NCBI GenBank assembly: GCA_020160955.1
Contig: JAIUOX010000016.1
Span: 1 to 56,545, forward strand
DNA from: Pseudomonadota bacterium
Lineage (GTDB): Bacteria > Pseudomonadota > Alphaproteobacteria > Reyranellales > Reyranellaceae
DNA: 56,545 bases
Direction of reading: 5' to 3'
Positions 17,306-26,847 of this stretch are shown here, one piece after another. Below the pieces are notes generated by a model that was not told where the DNA came from, searched no databases, and was given only the letters and a program-made list of their open reading frames with translations. A program made the position numbers and the translations under genes. How positions within the stretch are numbered: position 1 is the stretch's first letter; the number at the start of each line of letters is the position of its first letter.

Positions 17306-17788
17306 GTGGCCATATCGTTCCTGCATTCCAAGGGGACCCAAGCGCCCATCCGGATTCCCGCCATCGGGCTCGACCTGTTCGTGCGCATGCCGCCGGCGGC
17401 GAGTTCGGGCGCGTTCTGCTTCATCGAGACCATCAATGCGCCGGGCGCGGGTCCTCCCCGGCACCGCCATCGCGAGGCCGAGATCTTCCGTGTCATCGAA
17501 GGCCGGTATCTCTTCGAGGCGGACGGCCAGCGCTTCCATGCCGAGGCCGGCGACGTGGTCAGCATTCCGGGCGGGGTCGAGCACGGCTTCTGCAACGTCA
17601 CCGACAAGCCCGCGCGCCAGTACATCCTGGTCACCCCGGCGCTCGATGCGGTGGCCTTCTTCACCGAACTGGCGAGCGTGATGCACGACGGCATCCCCGA
17701 CCCGGCCGCTCTCGCGGCCTTCGGGCGAAAGTGGCACGTGGAGTTCCTGGGGCCGCCCGTCAGCAGGAACGACCAGCCCACGGACTGA
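17306..17788 (+). CDS. Cupin domain protein
   Basis: 160 residues from a GTG with a strong AAGGAGG site 5 bases upstream (17294-17300). Cupin motif 1 is PRHRHREAEIFRVIEGRY (His ligands and Glu) and motif 2 is GDVVSIPGGVEHGFCN, so a single conserved-barrel metal-binding cupin is expected. The C-terminal helix carries AFFTELASVMHDGIPDP. It could be a small dioxygenase, isomerase or metabolite sensor; the substrate is not readable. It is divergent from the ABC-F gene and convergent with guaA. Confidence 0.85.
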   Translation: MAISFLHSKGTQAPIRIPAIGLDLFVRMPPAASSGAFCFIETINAPGAGPPRHRHREAEIFRVIEGRYLFEADGQRFHAEAGDVVSIPGGVEHGFCNVTDKPARQYILVTPALDAVAFFTELASVMHDGIPDPAALAAFGRKWHVEFLGPPVSRNDQPTD

Positions 17789-17856
17789 CGCGATCGCGCC
17801 TGCTGGGCCGCCGTCGTCGCAAGACCGAGAGGGCCGTCACCGACGCGGCGGCTGGT

Positions 17857-19407
17857 TCACTCCCACTCGATCGTGCCGGGCGGCTTCGACGTGATGTCGT
17901 AGGTCACCCGGTTGATGCCGCGCACCTCGTTGATGATGCGGTTGGCGACGCGGCCCAGGAACGCATGGTCGAACGGGTAGTAGTCGGCCGTCATGCCGTC
18001 GGTCGAGGTCACGGCGCGCAGCGCGCAGGCCTGGTCGTAGGTCCGGCCGTCGCCCATCACGCCGACCGTGCGCACCGGCAGCAGCACGGCGAAGGCCTGC
18101 CAGATCTCGTCGTACAGGCCCGACTTGCGGATCTCGTCGAGGTAGACGGCGTCGACCGCGCGCAGGAGGTCGAGCTTCTCCTTCGTGATCGCGCCGGGGA
18201 TGCGGATGGCGAGGCCGGGGCCCGGGAACGGGTGGCGGTTGACCAGGCTGTCGGGCAGGCCGAGCTCGCGGCCAAGCGCGCGCACCTCGTCCTTGAACAG
18301 CTCGCGCAACGGCTCGACCAGCTTCATGTTCATGCGCGCCGGCAGGCCGCCGACATTGTGGTGGCTCTTGATCGTCACCGACGGGCCGCCGGTGAACGAC
18401 ACCGACTCGATGACGTCGGGATAGAGCGTGCCCTGGGCGAGGAACTCGGCGCCGCCGATCTTCTTCGCCTCGGCCTCGAACACGTCGATGAACAGCGAGC
18501 CGATCGTCTTGCGCTTCTGCTCGGGGTCGGTGACGCCGTCGAGCGCCTTCAGGAACAGCTCCGACGCGTCGGCATGGACCAGCGGGATGTTGTAGTGGTC
18601 GCCGAACAGGCGCACGACCTCCTCGGCCTCGCCCTTGCGCAGCAGGCCGTGGTCGACGAACACGCACTGCAGCTGCTCGCCGATCGCCTCGTGCAGCAGC
18701 ACCGCCACGACCGACGAATCGACGCCGCCCGACAGGCCGCAGATCACGCGGCCCTTGCCGACCTGGCGGCGGACGTCGGCGATGGCGCGGTCGCGGAAGG
18801 CGTGCATCGACCAGTCGCCCTTGAAGCCGGCGATCTTGAGCGCGAAGTTGCGCAGCAGCTTGGCGCCGTCGGGTGTGTGCACGACCTCGGGGTGGAACTG
18901 CACGCCGTAGTAGTGGCGGCTCTCGTCGGCGATGGCGGCGAACGGCGCGTTGGCGCTGGTCGCGATGACCTCGAAGCCGGCCGGCAGCTTGGTCACCCGG
19001 TCGCCGTGGCTCATCCAGACCTGCTTGCGGTCGCCCGGCTGCCACACGCCGTCGAACAGCGGCGAGGTCTTGCGGACCTCCAGCTCGGCACGGCCGAACT
19101 CGCGGTGATGGCCCGACTCGACGGTCCCGCCGAGCTGCTGCGCCATGGTCTGCTCGCCGTAGCAGATGCCCAGCACCGGCACCTTGGCGGCAAAGATCGC
19201 CGGGTCGGCGGCCGGGGCCTGTCCCTCGATCACCGAGGCGGGACCGCCGGACAGCACGATCGCCTTGGGATCGAAGCTCTCGAGCTTCGCCCGGTCGACG
19301 GACTGGAAGGGGTGGATTTCGCAATAGACGCCGGCTTCGCGCAGGCGGCGGGCGATCAACTGGGTGACCTGGGACCCGAAATCAACGATCAGCAAACGGT
19401 CGGCCAT
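17857..19407 (-). CDS. guaA: GMP synthase (glutamine-hydrolysing)
   Basis: 516 residues, normal for GuaA, which converts XMP to GMP using ATP and glutamine. Glutamine amidotransferase domain (1-195): [17 protein letters not shown], nucleophile Cys82 in [13 protein letters not shown], and FHPEVVHT with the His/Glu pair. ATP pyrophosphatase P-loop: [16 protein letters not shown] near residue 225. The dimerisation domain ends in the canonical [12 protein letters not shown] at 19407. It lies downstream of rsmB, a GNAT and a membrane protein on the same strand, probably as the last gene of that unit. Confidence 0.97.
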   Translation of the reverse strand: MADRLLIVDFGSQVTQLIARRLREAGVYCEIHPFQSVDRAKLESFDPKAIVLSGGPASVIEGQAPAADPAIFAAKVPVLGICYGEQTMAQQLGGTVESGHHREFGRAELEVRKTSPLFDGVWQPGDRKQVWMSHGDRVTKLPAGFEVIATSANAPFAAIADESRHYYGVQFHPEVVHTPDGAKLLRNFALKIAGFKGDWSMHAFRDRAIADVRRQVGKGRVICGLSGGVDSSVVAVLLHEAIGEQLQCVFVDHGLLRKGEAEEVVRLFGDHYNIPLVHADASELFLKALDGVTDPEQKRKTIGSLFIDVFEAEAKKIGGAEFLAQGTLYPDVIESVSFTGGPSVTIKSHHNVGGLPARMNMKLVEPLRELFKDEVRALGRELGLPDSLVNRHPFPGPGLAIRIPGAITKEKLDLLRAVDAVYLDEIRKSGLYDEIWQAFAVLLPVRTVGVMGDGRTYDQACALRAVTSTDGMTADYYPFDHAFLGRVANRIINEVRGINRVTYDITSKPPGTIEWE

Positions 19408-19490
19408 GGGGGGATATACGGAACCCCGGCCGGGCGTTCAACCGGCGGGAATGTGGATACCCTGCTTCGCCCGATCCGGGCTTCGCCGGG

Positions 19491-20036
19491 CTATGGCTTG
19501 CGGCCGACGATGATCTGCATGGTGTCGGGCGGCAGGTCGGCGACCGCGTCGCTGATCGTGGCGATGCGGGCCGCCATCAGCGCCCGGCCGATCGGGTCGA
19601 CCGCCAGCCCGGCGCCGACGGCGCGGTCCCGGATGCCGAGGAACACCCCGCGCAGCGGCGTCGGCACCGCCTGTTCGAGGGCCGGCGGCCGGCCGGTGCC
19701 GGCCTTCACGGCGGCAACGATGCGGCGCGCCAGCGCCTGCGCCTCGCCGTCGCCCTGCGACCACAGCACCTCGAACTTCAGCGCCGGGTGGGCGGCGAAG
19801 GCCGCCGACAGGCCGTCGAACTGGACGGAAGCGAGGTCGCGGTCGGCCTCGCGCAGCTGCTCGGCCCGCCACGCCAGGCCGACGCCGCCGCCGACCATGA
19901 TCGTGAACAGAACCGCCAGCAGCCTCTCCAGCACGCGGCGGTCGCGCGGGAAGGCGAACAGCGAGACCTGGCCGACCAGCCCGAGCACGAACGACAGGGT
20001 CGCCATCACGTCGAGGATGGATGGGTTCGACAGCAT
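19491..20036 (-). CDS. Two-helix membrane protein of unknown function
   Basis: 181 residues. Two hydrophobic segments near the N-terminus, VMATLSFVLGLVGQVSLFAF and LERLLAVLFTIMVGGGVGLAW, are followed by a soluble region of about 120 residues (HPALKFEVLWSQGDGEAQAL, PTPLRGVFLGIRDRA, LPPDTMQIIVGR). I do not recognise the family. The start is ATG 20036 with a GGGGGGAG site just upstream; an adjoining GTG at 20039 is the alternative. The gene begins 13 bases after the GNAT stop, so it belongs to the rsmB-GNAT unit. Confidence 0.65.
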   Translation of the reverse strand: MLSNPSILDVMATLSFVLGLVGQVSLFAFPRDRRVLERLLAVLFTIMVGGGVGLAWRAEQLREADRDLASVQFDGLSAAFAAHPALKFEVLWSQGDGEAQALARRIVAAVKAGTGRPPALEQAVPTPLRGVFLGIRDRAVGAGLAVDPIGRALMAARIATISDAVADLPPDTMQIIVGRKP

Positions 20037-20049
20037 CACTCCCCCCGTC

Positions 20050-20616
20050 TCAGTCTTCCGTCGCCAGGCGGCGTCTCACCAGCGGCGCCTCGAGGTCGCG
20101 CCACAGGTAGGCGATTTCCTCGACGTCGACGCCGGCCATCGTGTCGACGCGCTGGCCGACCAGCACGCCGCCCATGCCCTCGTAGAAGAAGCGCGTCGGG
20201 TTGTCGGCCAGCATCCACAGCGCGGCGGCGTCGCAGCCGTCGGCCGACAGCTGGCGGAACAGCGCGTCGAGCAGGCGGCGGCCCAGCCCCTGGTTCTGGA
20301 AATCCGGCTCGACGTAGAGCGTGTAGACCTCGCCGACCCGCGTCTCGGTGCCGTCGAGGTTCTCGGGCGGATCGCGCAGCGGGCCGCAGCTGCCGAAGCC
20401 CACGACTCCCGCCTCGGTCTCGTCAGCGACGAACACGCCGCGCGCCTCGCGCGGGTTGTCGAGCAGCGACGACCAGTAGGAGGCCTGCCGGACGTCGGAC
20501 ATGCCGGCCAGCAGGGCGTCGGGCAACAGCCCGGCATAGGTCGCCTGCCATGTCTCCACGTGCACCCGGCCGATCGCCGCGGCGTCGTTGGGCGTCGCGC
20601 GGCGAATCCGGATCAC
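20050..20616 (-). CDS. GNAT family N-acetyltransferase
   Basis: 188 residues starting IRIRRATPNDAAAIGRVHVET, a typical GNAT opening. Core strand VGEVYTLYVEPDFQNQGLG holds the acetyl-CoA pyrophosphate loop (Q-N-Q-G-L-G), followed by RRLLDALFRQL and LWMLADNPTRFFYEGMG. It transfers an acetyl group from acetyl-CoA to an unknown amine. It starts at a GTG that overlaps the rsmB stop by 4 bases, so translation is coupled to the rRNA methyltransferase; whether this reflects function is open. Confidence 0.87.
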   Translation of the reverse strand: MIRIRRATPNDAAAIGRVHVETWQATYAGLLPDALLAGMSDVRQASYWSSLLDNPREARGVFVADETEAGVVGFGSCGPLRDPPENLDGTETRVGEVYTLYVEPDFQNQGLGRRLLDALFRQLSADGCDAAALWMLADNPTRFFYEGMGGVLVGQRVDTMAGVDVEEIAYLWRDLEAPLVRRRLATED

Positions 20617-21992
20617 GCCGCCTCTCCCTCCGGCGGCGCCTCCGCGACCGGATCGGCGGGTTCGGCCGGCTTGTCGGCCGCCTTGCGGCGCAGGCAGGCG
20701 GCGAAGAAGCCGTCGGTGCCATGGCGCAGCGGCGACAGGCGCAGCCACGGGCCGCCGCCGATCTCGGCCGGCGCCTCTCGGCCCATCGCCTGTTCCCAGA
20801 CCTGGCCCACCGGCACCGCCTCGAATTCCGGGTGGCGTTCGAGGAAGCCCTCGATCTGCCGCTCGTTCTCGGCCGGCAGCACCGAGCAGGTGGCGTAGAC
20901 CAGCCCGCCGCCGGGCGCGACGAGGCGCGACGCCGCTTCGAGGATCTCGGCCTGCTTGGGCACCAGCTCCTCGAGGTCCCGCGGCGTCAGCGTCCAGCGG
21001 CCGTCGGGATTGCGGCGCCACGTGCCGGTGCCGGTGCACGGCGCGTCGACCAGCACGCGGTCGAACGAGCCGGCCTGCCGCTTCAGCCACTTGCGGCTGT
21101 CGGGGCCGATCGCGCGGCGCTCGACGTTGTGCGCGCCGGCGCGGCGCAGGCGCTGCGCCGAGCGGTCGAGCCGGCTCTCCAGCACGTCCATGGCGACAAC
21201 GCGGCCCTTGTTGTCCATGCCGGCGGCGATCGCCAGCGTCTTGCCGCCGGCGCCGGCGCAGTAGTCCATCACCTGGTAGCCCGGCCGCGCATCGACCAGC
21301 GCGGCGACCAGCTGCGAGCCCTCGTCCTGGACCTCGACGAGGCCGTTCTGGAAGGCGTCGCCCGCCACCACCGACAGCCGTCGCTTCAGCCGCAGCCCGT
21401 CGCGGGCGTAGCGCATCGGCTCGGTCTCGATGCCCTCGCGGGCCAGCTCGGCGCGCGCCTCGGCGACCGTCGCCTTCAACCGGTTGACGCGCAGGTCGAC
21501 CGGCGGCGGCGTCTCCAGCGCGGCGATCTCGCGGCCCCACGCCTCGCCGTAGGCCTCCTGGAAGTGCGGCGCGACCCATTCCTGGACGTTGAGGCGGACC
21601 CAGTCGGGCTGCTCGGGATGCGGCAGGGTGTGGCCGTCGAGCCGGCGCAGCGCCGCCGCCTCGTCGTCGGTGAGCGGCGCCGGGCGATAGCGGCCGCCGT
21701 CGAACAGGCGGTCGACCTCCTCGAGGCGCAGCCCCTCGACCAGCAGCAGGTCGGCCAGGACGATGGCGCGCGCCGAGACCGGGATGCCGGCCCGCTCCAG
21801 CCACCAGCGCAGCTGGCCATGGCGGCGCAGGATTCCCCACACCCGCTCGGACACGGCGCGGCGGTCGCCGCTGCCGATGAAGCGGCGGGCGCGGAAGAAG
21901 GCATTGGCGACGAGATCGGCCGGCCGGTCGCTGCGGCTGACGATCTCGTCGAGAAGTTCTATGGTGGCATCCACCCGCGCGCCCGGCGTCAC
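20613..21992 (-). CDS. rsmB: 16S rRNA m5C967 methyltransferase RsmB-type
   Basis: 459 residues. The N-terminal NusB-like helical domain (about 1-140) includes ANAFFRARRFIGSGDRRAVS. The Rossmann methyltransferase has SAM-binding MDYCAGAGGKTLAIA, VDAPCTGTGTWRRNPD (motif IV, release Cys) and VYATCSVLPAENERQI (motif VI, catalytic Cys). It methylates a cytosine in small-subunit rRNA. The GTG start at 21992 is supported by AAAGGA upstream. It is divergent from the SGNH gene, 32 bases away, and heads a unit with the GNAT and membrane protein genes, with guaA after an 83-base gap. Confidence 0.9.
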   Translation of the reverse strand: MTPGARVDATIELLDEIVSRSDRPADLVANAFFRARRFIGSGDRRAVSERVWGILRRHGQLRWWLERAGIPVSARAIVLADLLLVEGLRLEEVDRLFDGGRYRPAPLTDDEAAALRRLDGHTLPHPEQPDWVRLNVQEWVAPHFQEAYGEAWGREIAALETPPPVDLRVNRLKATVAEARAELAREGIETEPMRYARDGLRLKRRLSVVAGDAFQNGLVEVQDEGSQLVAALVDARPGYQVMDYCAGAGGKTLAIAAGMDNKGRVVAMDVLESRLDRSAQRLRRAGAHNVERRAIGPDSRKWLKRQAGSFDRVLVDAPCTGTGTWRRNPDGRWTLTPRDLEELVPKQAEILEAASRLVAPGGGLVYATCSVLPAENERQIEGFLERHPEFEAVPVGQVWEQAMGREAPAEIGGGPWLRLSPLRHGTDGFFAACLRRKAADKPAEPADPVAEAPPEGEAA

Positions 21993-22024
21993 GTCGATCC
22001 TTTCTTTCTGTCCCTGCCGCTACG

Positions 22025-23152
22025 ATGAATAAGCCCGACGCGCAACGTCGCTCCTCGCCGCCCCCTCGCCCTGCGTCCGAGAACCGCGCCAAACCGGGCC
22101 GCGAATGGCTGCGCAACGCCGGACTGGTCGTGGCCTCCCTGGTGGCCGGCCTGGTGCTGATCGAGTTCACCTGCCGCGCGATCGCCTGGGGCTACCTGTT
22201 CGCCTACCCGAACTTCGTGCTGACGGCGCGCACCACGCTGGCCGAGGGCGACCGCGGCCGCTACCGCCACGACCCGCAACTCGGCCACGTGCCGCGCGCC
22301 GGCTATTCCGGCGGCGGCACGACCATCGAGGACGGCGGGCTGCGGCGTACAGGACCGGTCGGGGCCGGCACGGCGCTGGCCGGGCCGCCGATCCTCGCGG
22401 TCGGCGATTCCTACACTTTCGGCGACGAGGTCGACGACGGCCAGACCTGGCCGGCGCAGCTGCAGGCGCTGACCGGGCGGCGCGTCCTGAACGGCGGGGT
22501 CAGCGGCTACGGCTTCGACCAGTCGGTGCTGCGCGCCGAGCAGCTGGCGCCGAAGGTCGGGCCGGCGGCGATCGTCGTCGGCTTCATCGCCGACGACATC
22601 CGGCGCACCGAGATGCGGCGGCTGTGGAGCGCCGACAAGCCGTACTTCGTGCTCGAGGACGGCGCGCTGGTGCCACGCGGCGTGCCGGTGCCCGAGCGCG
22701 CCGCGCCGGCCTCGACGCTCAGCACGGCGCAGTGGATCCTCGGCTACTCCTACGCCCTCGACCTGCTGCTGCGGCCGCTCAACCTGCTGCACGACTGGTA
22801 CGGCGACCACCAGCGCGCCCTGCCGGCCGGCAGCGGGCCGACCATCGCCTGCCGCCTCGCCGACCGCCTCGCGGCGCTGCAGAAATCGAGCGGCGCGCCG
22901 GTCGTTGTGCTGGCCGCCTACGACCCGGTGGTGTGGGACGATCCCGCCTTCGCCGCCGAGCAGCGCAAGCTGACCGGCGGCCTGCTGGCCTGCGCCGACA
23001 AGGCCGGGCTGCAGACGATCGACAGCTTCGACGCGCTGGCCGCGACGGGTAGCCCGCGCAAGCTCTACGTCACCTGGCACATGAACGAGGCCGGCAACCG
23101 GCTGGTCGCCGAGCTGGTGGCGCGCAAGCTGGCGACGCTGGGGATTCGATAG
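22025..23152 (+). CDS. Membrane-anchored SGNH/GDSL hydrolase
   Basis: 375 residues. A proline/arginine-rich cytoplasmic start precedes one membrane anchor (about 33-52, LVVASLVAGLVLIEFTCRA). The periplasmic domain has block I AVGDSYTFGDEVDD (nucleophile Ser129), block II with Gly in NGGVSGYGFDQ, block III in AIVVGFIADDIRR, and the catalytic His near TWHMNEAGNRLVAE. Such enzymes remove acyl or acetyl groups from polysaccharides or lipids. It ends just before a compound palindrome. Confidence 0.83.
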   Translation: MNKPDAQRRSSPPPRPASENRAKPGREWLRNAGLVVASLVAGLVLIEFTCRAIAWGYLFAYPNFVLTARTTLAEGDRGRYRHDPQLGHVPRAGYSGGGTTIEDGGLRRTGPVGAGTALAGPPILAVGDSYTFGDEVDDGQTWPAQLQALTGRRVLNGGVSGYGFDQSVLRAEQLAPKVGPAAIVVGFIADDIRRTEMRRLWSADKPYFVLEDGALVPRGVPVPERAAPASTLSTAQWILGYSYALDLLLRPLNLLHDWYGDHQRALPAGSGPTIACRLADRLAALQKSSGAPVVVLAAYDPVVWDDPAFAAEQRKLTGGLLACADKAGLQTIDSFDALAATGSPRKLYVTWHMNEAGNRLVAELVARKLATLGIR

Positions 23153-23160
23153 CGAAGGCT

Positions 23161-23293
23161 TTCCTCCCTGCGCGCCAGCGCGGGGAGGTGTCCGCGCAGC
23201 GGACGGAGGGGTCAGAGGCGGCGCGACGGAGGCTCATGACCCCTCCGTCGGCGAAGACGCCGACACCTCCCCATGCTGTCGCATGGGGAGGAA
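23161..23293. repeat. Compound imperfect palindrome between convergent genes
   Basis: The two halves are approximate reverse complements. Left: TTCCTCCC, a small hairpin (GCGC-CA-GCGC), GGGGAGGTGTC, a second small inverted segment, ACGGAGGGGTCA. Right, read on the other strand: TTCCTCCCC, a small hairpin around ATGCGACAGCAT, GGGGAGGTGTCGGCG, ACGGAGGGGTCATGAGCC. The whole could fold into a long stem with side hairpins. It fills the gap between the SGNH and mrp stops, so it may act as a bidirectional terminator or be a dispersed repeat unit. Only one copy is in the window. Confidence 0.7.
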
Positions 23294-23296
23294 GAT

Positions 23297-24466
23297 TTAT
23301 CGCACCACGATCTTCGGCGCGGCGCGCGGGCCGCGCTGGCTGGCGGAGAGCTGCTTCCACACCCGGCCGGCGATGTTCTTGTAGATCTGGGCATGCGCGC
23401 TGTCGGGCTTCGACGCGACGATCGGCTGGCCGGAGTCCGAGGTGGTGCGGATGTCGAGGTGCAGCGGGACTTCGCCGAGGAACGGCACGCCGAGCTTCTC
23501 GGCCTCCTCGCGGGCGCCGCCGTGGCCGAAGATCTCCGACCGCTCGCCGCAGTGCGGGCACAGGAAGTAGCTCATGTTCTCGACGATGCCGAGCACCGGC
23601 ACGGCGACCTTGCGGAACATGTTGAGGCCCTTGCGGGCATCGACCAGGGCGATGTCCTGCGGCGTCGAGACGATCACCGCGCCGGCCAGCGCGACGCGCT
23701 GGGCGAGGGTCAGCTGGGCGTCGCCGGTGCCCGGCGGCATGTCGACCACCAGCACGTCGAGGTCGCCCCACTGCACGTCGCGCAGCATCTGCTCGAGCGC
23801 GCTCGACACCATCGGGCCGCGCCAGATCATCGGCGTGTCCTCGGCGACGATGTAGCCGATCGACATGGTGCGCAGGCCGAACCGTTCGATCGGCTTCAGC
23901 GCCTTGCCGTCGAGCGACTCGGGCTTCTCCTTGACGTCGAGCATGCGCGGCATCGACGGGCCGTAGATGTCGGCGTCGAGCAGGCCGGTGGCGACGCCGT
24001 TGGCGGCCAGCCCCAGCGCCAGGTTGACCGCGGTGGTCGACTTGCCGACGCCGCCCTTGCCCGAGGCGACGGCGATGATGTGGCGGACGCCCGGCACGTC
24101 GATTCTCCCGCCGCCGCCCGTGGTCTTTGCCGCCGGGCCGCCGGCCGGCCCGTGGCTGTGGCCATGGCTGTGACCATGCCCATGGTCATGGGAATGACCC
24201 TTCGCCGCCGGGGCCTGTCGCTCGGCGGTCATCACCGCGGTCGCAGACAGCACGCCCGGCAGGGCGCGGACCGCCTGCTCGCTGGCCTGCCGCAGCGGTT
24301 CGAGCGCGGTGCCGCGCGCCGGGTCGACCTCCAGGGTCACGGCGACGTGACCGCCCCGGATGGCGACGCCGCCGACCAGCCCGGAGGCGACGACGCTCTT
24401 GCCGGTGGCGGGATCGATGACGGCGTCGAGCGCCTGACGGACGGCCGATTCGGTGATTTCTGCCAT
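23297..24466 (-). CDS. apbC: Mrp/ApbC-type iron-sulfur cluster carrier ATPase
   Basis: 389 residues. An N-terminal DUF59/FeS-assembly P domain (about 1-80) is followed by a His-rich linker (91-106, eight His alternating with Gly/Ser/Asp), then the ParA-like ATPase with deviant Walker A SGKGGVGKSTT (about 135-145), MPPGTGDAQLTL, and the cluster-binding CPHC pair in YFLCPHCGERS. It carries 4Fe-4S clusters to apo-proteins in the cytoplasm. The His-rich linker is unusual but occurs in some alphaproteobacterial relatives. It is divergent from hflK, 139 bases away. Confidence 0.92.
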   Translation of the reverse strand: MAEITESAVRQALDAVIDPATGKSVVASGLVGGVAIRGGHVAVTLEVDPARGTALEPLRQASEQAVRALPGVLSATAVMTAERQAPAAKGHSHDHGHGHSHGHSHGPAGGPAAKTTGGGGRIDVPGVRHIIAVASGKGGVGKSTTAVNLALGLAANGVATGLLDADIYGPSMPRMLDVKEKPESLDGKALKPIERFGLRTMSIGYIVAEDTPMIWRGPMVSSALEQMLRDVQWGDLDVLVVDMPPGTGDAQLTLAQRVALAGAVIVSTPQDIALVDARKGLNMFRKVAVPVLGIVENMSYFLCPHCGERSEIFGHGGAREEAEKLGVPFLGEVPLHLDIRTTSDSGQPIVASKPDSAHAQIYKNIAGRVWKQLSASQRGPRAAPKIVVR

Positions 24467-24605
24467 GATGCCTGATTCCGCGGCTTCGCAATTTCGTGTC
24501 GCCGCTTGATTGCAGGGGGTGGTGTCGTCACATATATGCAGCGACGCGTGAAATCAAAGCTGACAATCGCCCGAGGCGAGGCGGCCGATGGCCGTGAGGT
24601 GAACG

Positions 24606-25811
24606 ATGGCGTGGAACAATAATAGCGGCGGCCCCTGGGGCGGCGGCGGCGGTGGCGGAAACGGCGGCGGCCCGTGGGGCGGCGGCGGTGGAGGCGGCAA
24701 CCGCGGCGGTGGCGGGGGCGGCGGGCCGTTCGGTTCGCGCCGGCCTCCCGACATGGAGGACGTCATCCGCAAGGGCCAGGAGCGCCTGCGCAACCTGATC
24801 CCGGGCGGCTTCGGCTCGTACAAGGGCCTGGCGCTGATCGTGCTGGCCGGCGTCGTGATCTGGCTGGCCACTGGCTTCTTCCGCGTCCAGCCCAACCAGC
24901 AGGCGATCCAGCTGGTCTTCGGCAAGCCGTTCGGCAAGCCGGTCGAGCCGGGCCTGCACTACAACCTGCCGGCCCCGATCGGCAACGTCGTGGTGGTCAA
25001 CGTCCAGGACCAGCGGCGCACCCAGATCGGTTCGCGCAACGGCCCGGCCGACCGCGGGACCCAGTACGGCCGCGGCGCGCGCCCGACCTCGACCGAGAAC
25101 CTGATGCTGACCGGCGACGAGAACATCGTCGACATCGAGTTCGCGGTGCTGTGGCAGATCAAGGACGTCTACAAGTGGGCGTTCGACGTGCGTAACCCGG
25201 AGGAGAACGTCCGGGCGGCCGCCGAGGCGGCGATGCGCGAGGTGATCGGCCGCTCGAACCTGCAGTTTGCCCAGACCGAGGGTCGCAGCCGCATCGAGCA
25301 GGACGCCAAGGACCTGCTGCAGCGCATCCTCGACGACTACGGCGTGGGCGTGCGCATCTCCAACGTCCAGCTCCTGCGCGTCGACCCGCCGCAAGAAGTC
25401 ATCGCGGCCTTCCGCGACGTGCAGGCGGCGCGGGCCGACAGGGAAAAGAGCATCAACGAGGCGAATACCTACCGCAACCAGGTGCTGCCACGCGCCAAGG
25501 GCGAGGCCGAGGCGATCGTCCAGCGGGCCGAGGCCTACAAGGCCGAGACGGTGGCGCGGGCGAGCGGCGACGCGCAGCGCTTCGACCAGGTCTACGAGCA
25601 GTACAACAAGGCCAAGGACATCACCGCCGAGCGCCTCTACCTCGACACCATGGAAGAGGTCCTGCGCAACGCGAACAAGGTGCTGGTCGACAAGAACACC
25701 ACCCCGGGCAGCGGCGTGGTGCCGTACCTGCCGTTGCCGGAACTGAGGCCGGGAGGGCCGGCGGCAGCGCCGGGCCGACCGGCCGCGCCGACCCAGGGAG
25801 CCACCCGATGA
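24606..25811 (+). CDS. hflK: HflK, FtsH modulator subunit
   Basis: 401 residues. A glycine-rich cytoplasmic tail (about 1-42, long G runs with W and N) precedes a single membrane helix (about 74-92, GLALIVLAGVVIWLATGFF) and the SPFH/band 7 domain starting VQPNQQAIQLVFGKP, with the family block RVDPPQEVIAAFRDVQAAR. HflK and HflC form a large periplasmic cage around FtsH that controls membrane protein proteolysis. The gene overlaps hflC by 4 bases and is followed by degP, a standard order. Confidence 0.95.
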   Translation: MAWNNNSGGPWGGGGGGGNGGGPWGGGGGGGNRGGGGGGGPFGSRRPPDMEDVIRKGQERLRNLIPGGFGSYKGLALIVLAGVVIWLATGFFRVQPNQQAIQLVFGKPFGKPVEPGLHYNLPAPIGNVVVVNVQDQRRTQIGSRNGPADRGTQYGRGARPTSTENLMLTGDENIVDIEFAVLWQIKDVYKWAFDVRNPEENVRAAAEAAMREVIGRSNLQFAQTEGRSRIEQDAKDLLQRILDDYGVGVRISNVQLLRVDPPQEVIAAFRDVQAARADREKSINEANTYRNQVLPRAKGEAEAIVQRAEAYKAETVARASGDAQRFDQVYEQYNKAKDITAERLYLDTMEEVLRNANKVLVDKNTTPGSGVVPYLPLPELRPGGPAAAPGRPAAPTQGATR

Positions 25812-26722
25812 GCAACCGCGCCATCATCGCGTTGATCGCCGCGGCCGTCGCGATCTTCCTGCTGACCCAGACCTTCTACACGGTCAATCCGACCGTGCAG
25901 GTGCTGGTCCGCCAGTTCGGCGCCATCGTCGGCGAGCCCAAGACCTCGCCCGGCCTGTACGCCAAGCTGCCGCTGATCCAGGACGTCCAGCGCATCGACC
26001 GGCGGCTGCTCGACTACGAAGCCGAGGAGTTCGAGATCATCGCCGGCGACCAGAAGCGGCTCGTGGTCGACGCCTATGCCCGCTACCGGATCGACGCGGC
26101 CAAGACCTTCGCCCAGACCGTGCCGGGCGGCGAGGCCGCGCTGCGCGGCCTGCTCGACTCGCTGATCAACTCCGAGATCCGGGGCGTGCTGTCGTCGGTG
26201 CCGCTGCATGCCGTGCTGACCGATCGTCGCGAGGCGCTGATGGGCGAGATCACCCGCCGCGTGAACGCCAAGACCAAGGAGCTGGGCGTCGAGACGGTGG
26301 ACGTCCGCATCAAGCGGGCCGACCTGCCGCAGGCCAACTCCCAGTCGGTCTACAACCGCATGAAGACCGACCGCGAGCGCGAGGCCGGCCAGCTGCGCGC
26401 CGAGGGCGACGAGGAGAAGGCCCGCATCACCGCCACAGCGGACCGCGAGGTCTCGGTGCTGAAGGCCGATGCCGGCCTGAAGGCCCAGGTGGTGAAGGGC
26501 GAGGCGGATGCCGAGGCGACCAAGATCTATGCCCAGGCCTTCAGCAAGGACAAGGACTTCTACGGCTTCTACCGGCGCCTCGAGGCCTACAAGCAGGCGT
26601 TCGGGCAGGGCGGGTCGACCATGGTCCTGAGCCCCGACACCGACTTCTTCCGCTACTTCAACGACCCCGCCGGACCGGCCATGCCGGGCCGCAAGGACGC
26701 GGCGAAGGACGCCCCGAAGTAA
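25808..26722 (+). CDS. hflC: HflC, FtsH modulator subunit
   Basis: 304 residues with an N-terminal signal anchor (about 5-22, AIIALIAAAVAIFLLTQ), then the SPFH domain with GEPKTSPGLYAKLPLIQDV and VDVRIKRADLPQ, and the coiled coil RMKTDREREAGQLRAEGDE. It ends with the usual YRRLEAYKQAF followed by FFRYF. The ATGA overlap with hflK implies coupled, near-equal synthesis of the two cage subunits. Confidence 0.95.
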   Translation: MSNRAIIALIAAAVAIFLLTQTFYTVNPTVQVLVRQFGAIVGEPKTSPGLYAKLPLIQDVQRIDRRLLDYEAEEFEIIAGDQKRLVVDAYARYRIDAAKTFAQTVPGGEAALRGLLDSLINSEIRGVLSSVPLHAVLTDRREALMGEITRRVNAKTKELGVETVDVRIKRADLPQANSQSVYNRMKTDREREAGQLRAEGDEEKARITATADREVSVLKADAGLKAQVVKGEADAEATKIYAQAFSKDKDFYGFYRRLEAYKQAFGQGGSTMVLSPDTDFFRYFNDPAGPAMPGRKDAAKDAPK

Positions 26723-26847
26723 GGGCAAGGATCGTGCCGGACGGCGCTGTGGCAGGGCTGCAACGCCGTCCCTGATTCTGGACGGGACCGGGTGAAAACC
26801 CGGCTCCTCCGCTCCGATCAAGTCCTCTTTATTTGCGCCACAATCGG

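Noticed and set aside
17251..20898. 1215-codon open frame spanning cupin, guaA and neighbours
   Set aside because: It crosses several genes that have clear family motifs in other frames and has no recognisable domain.
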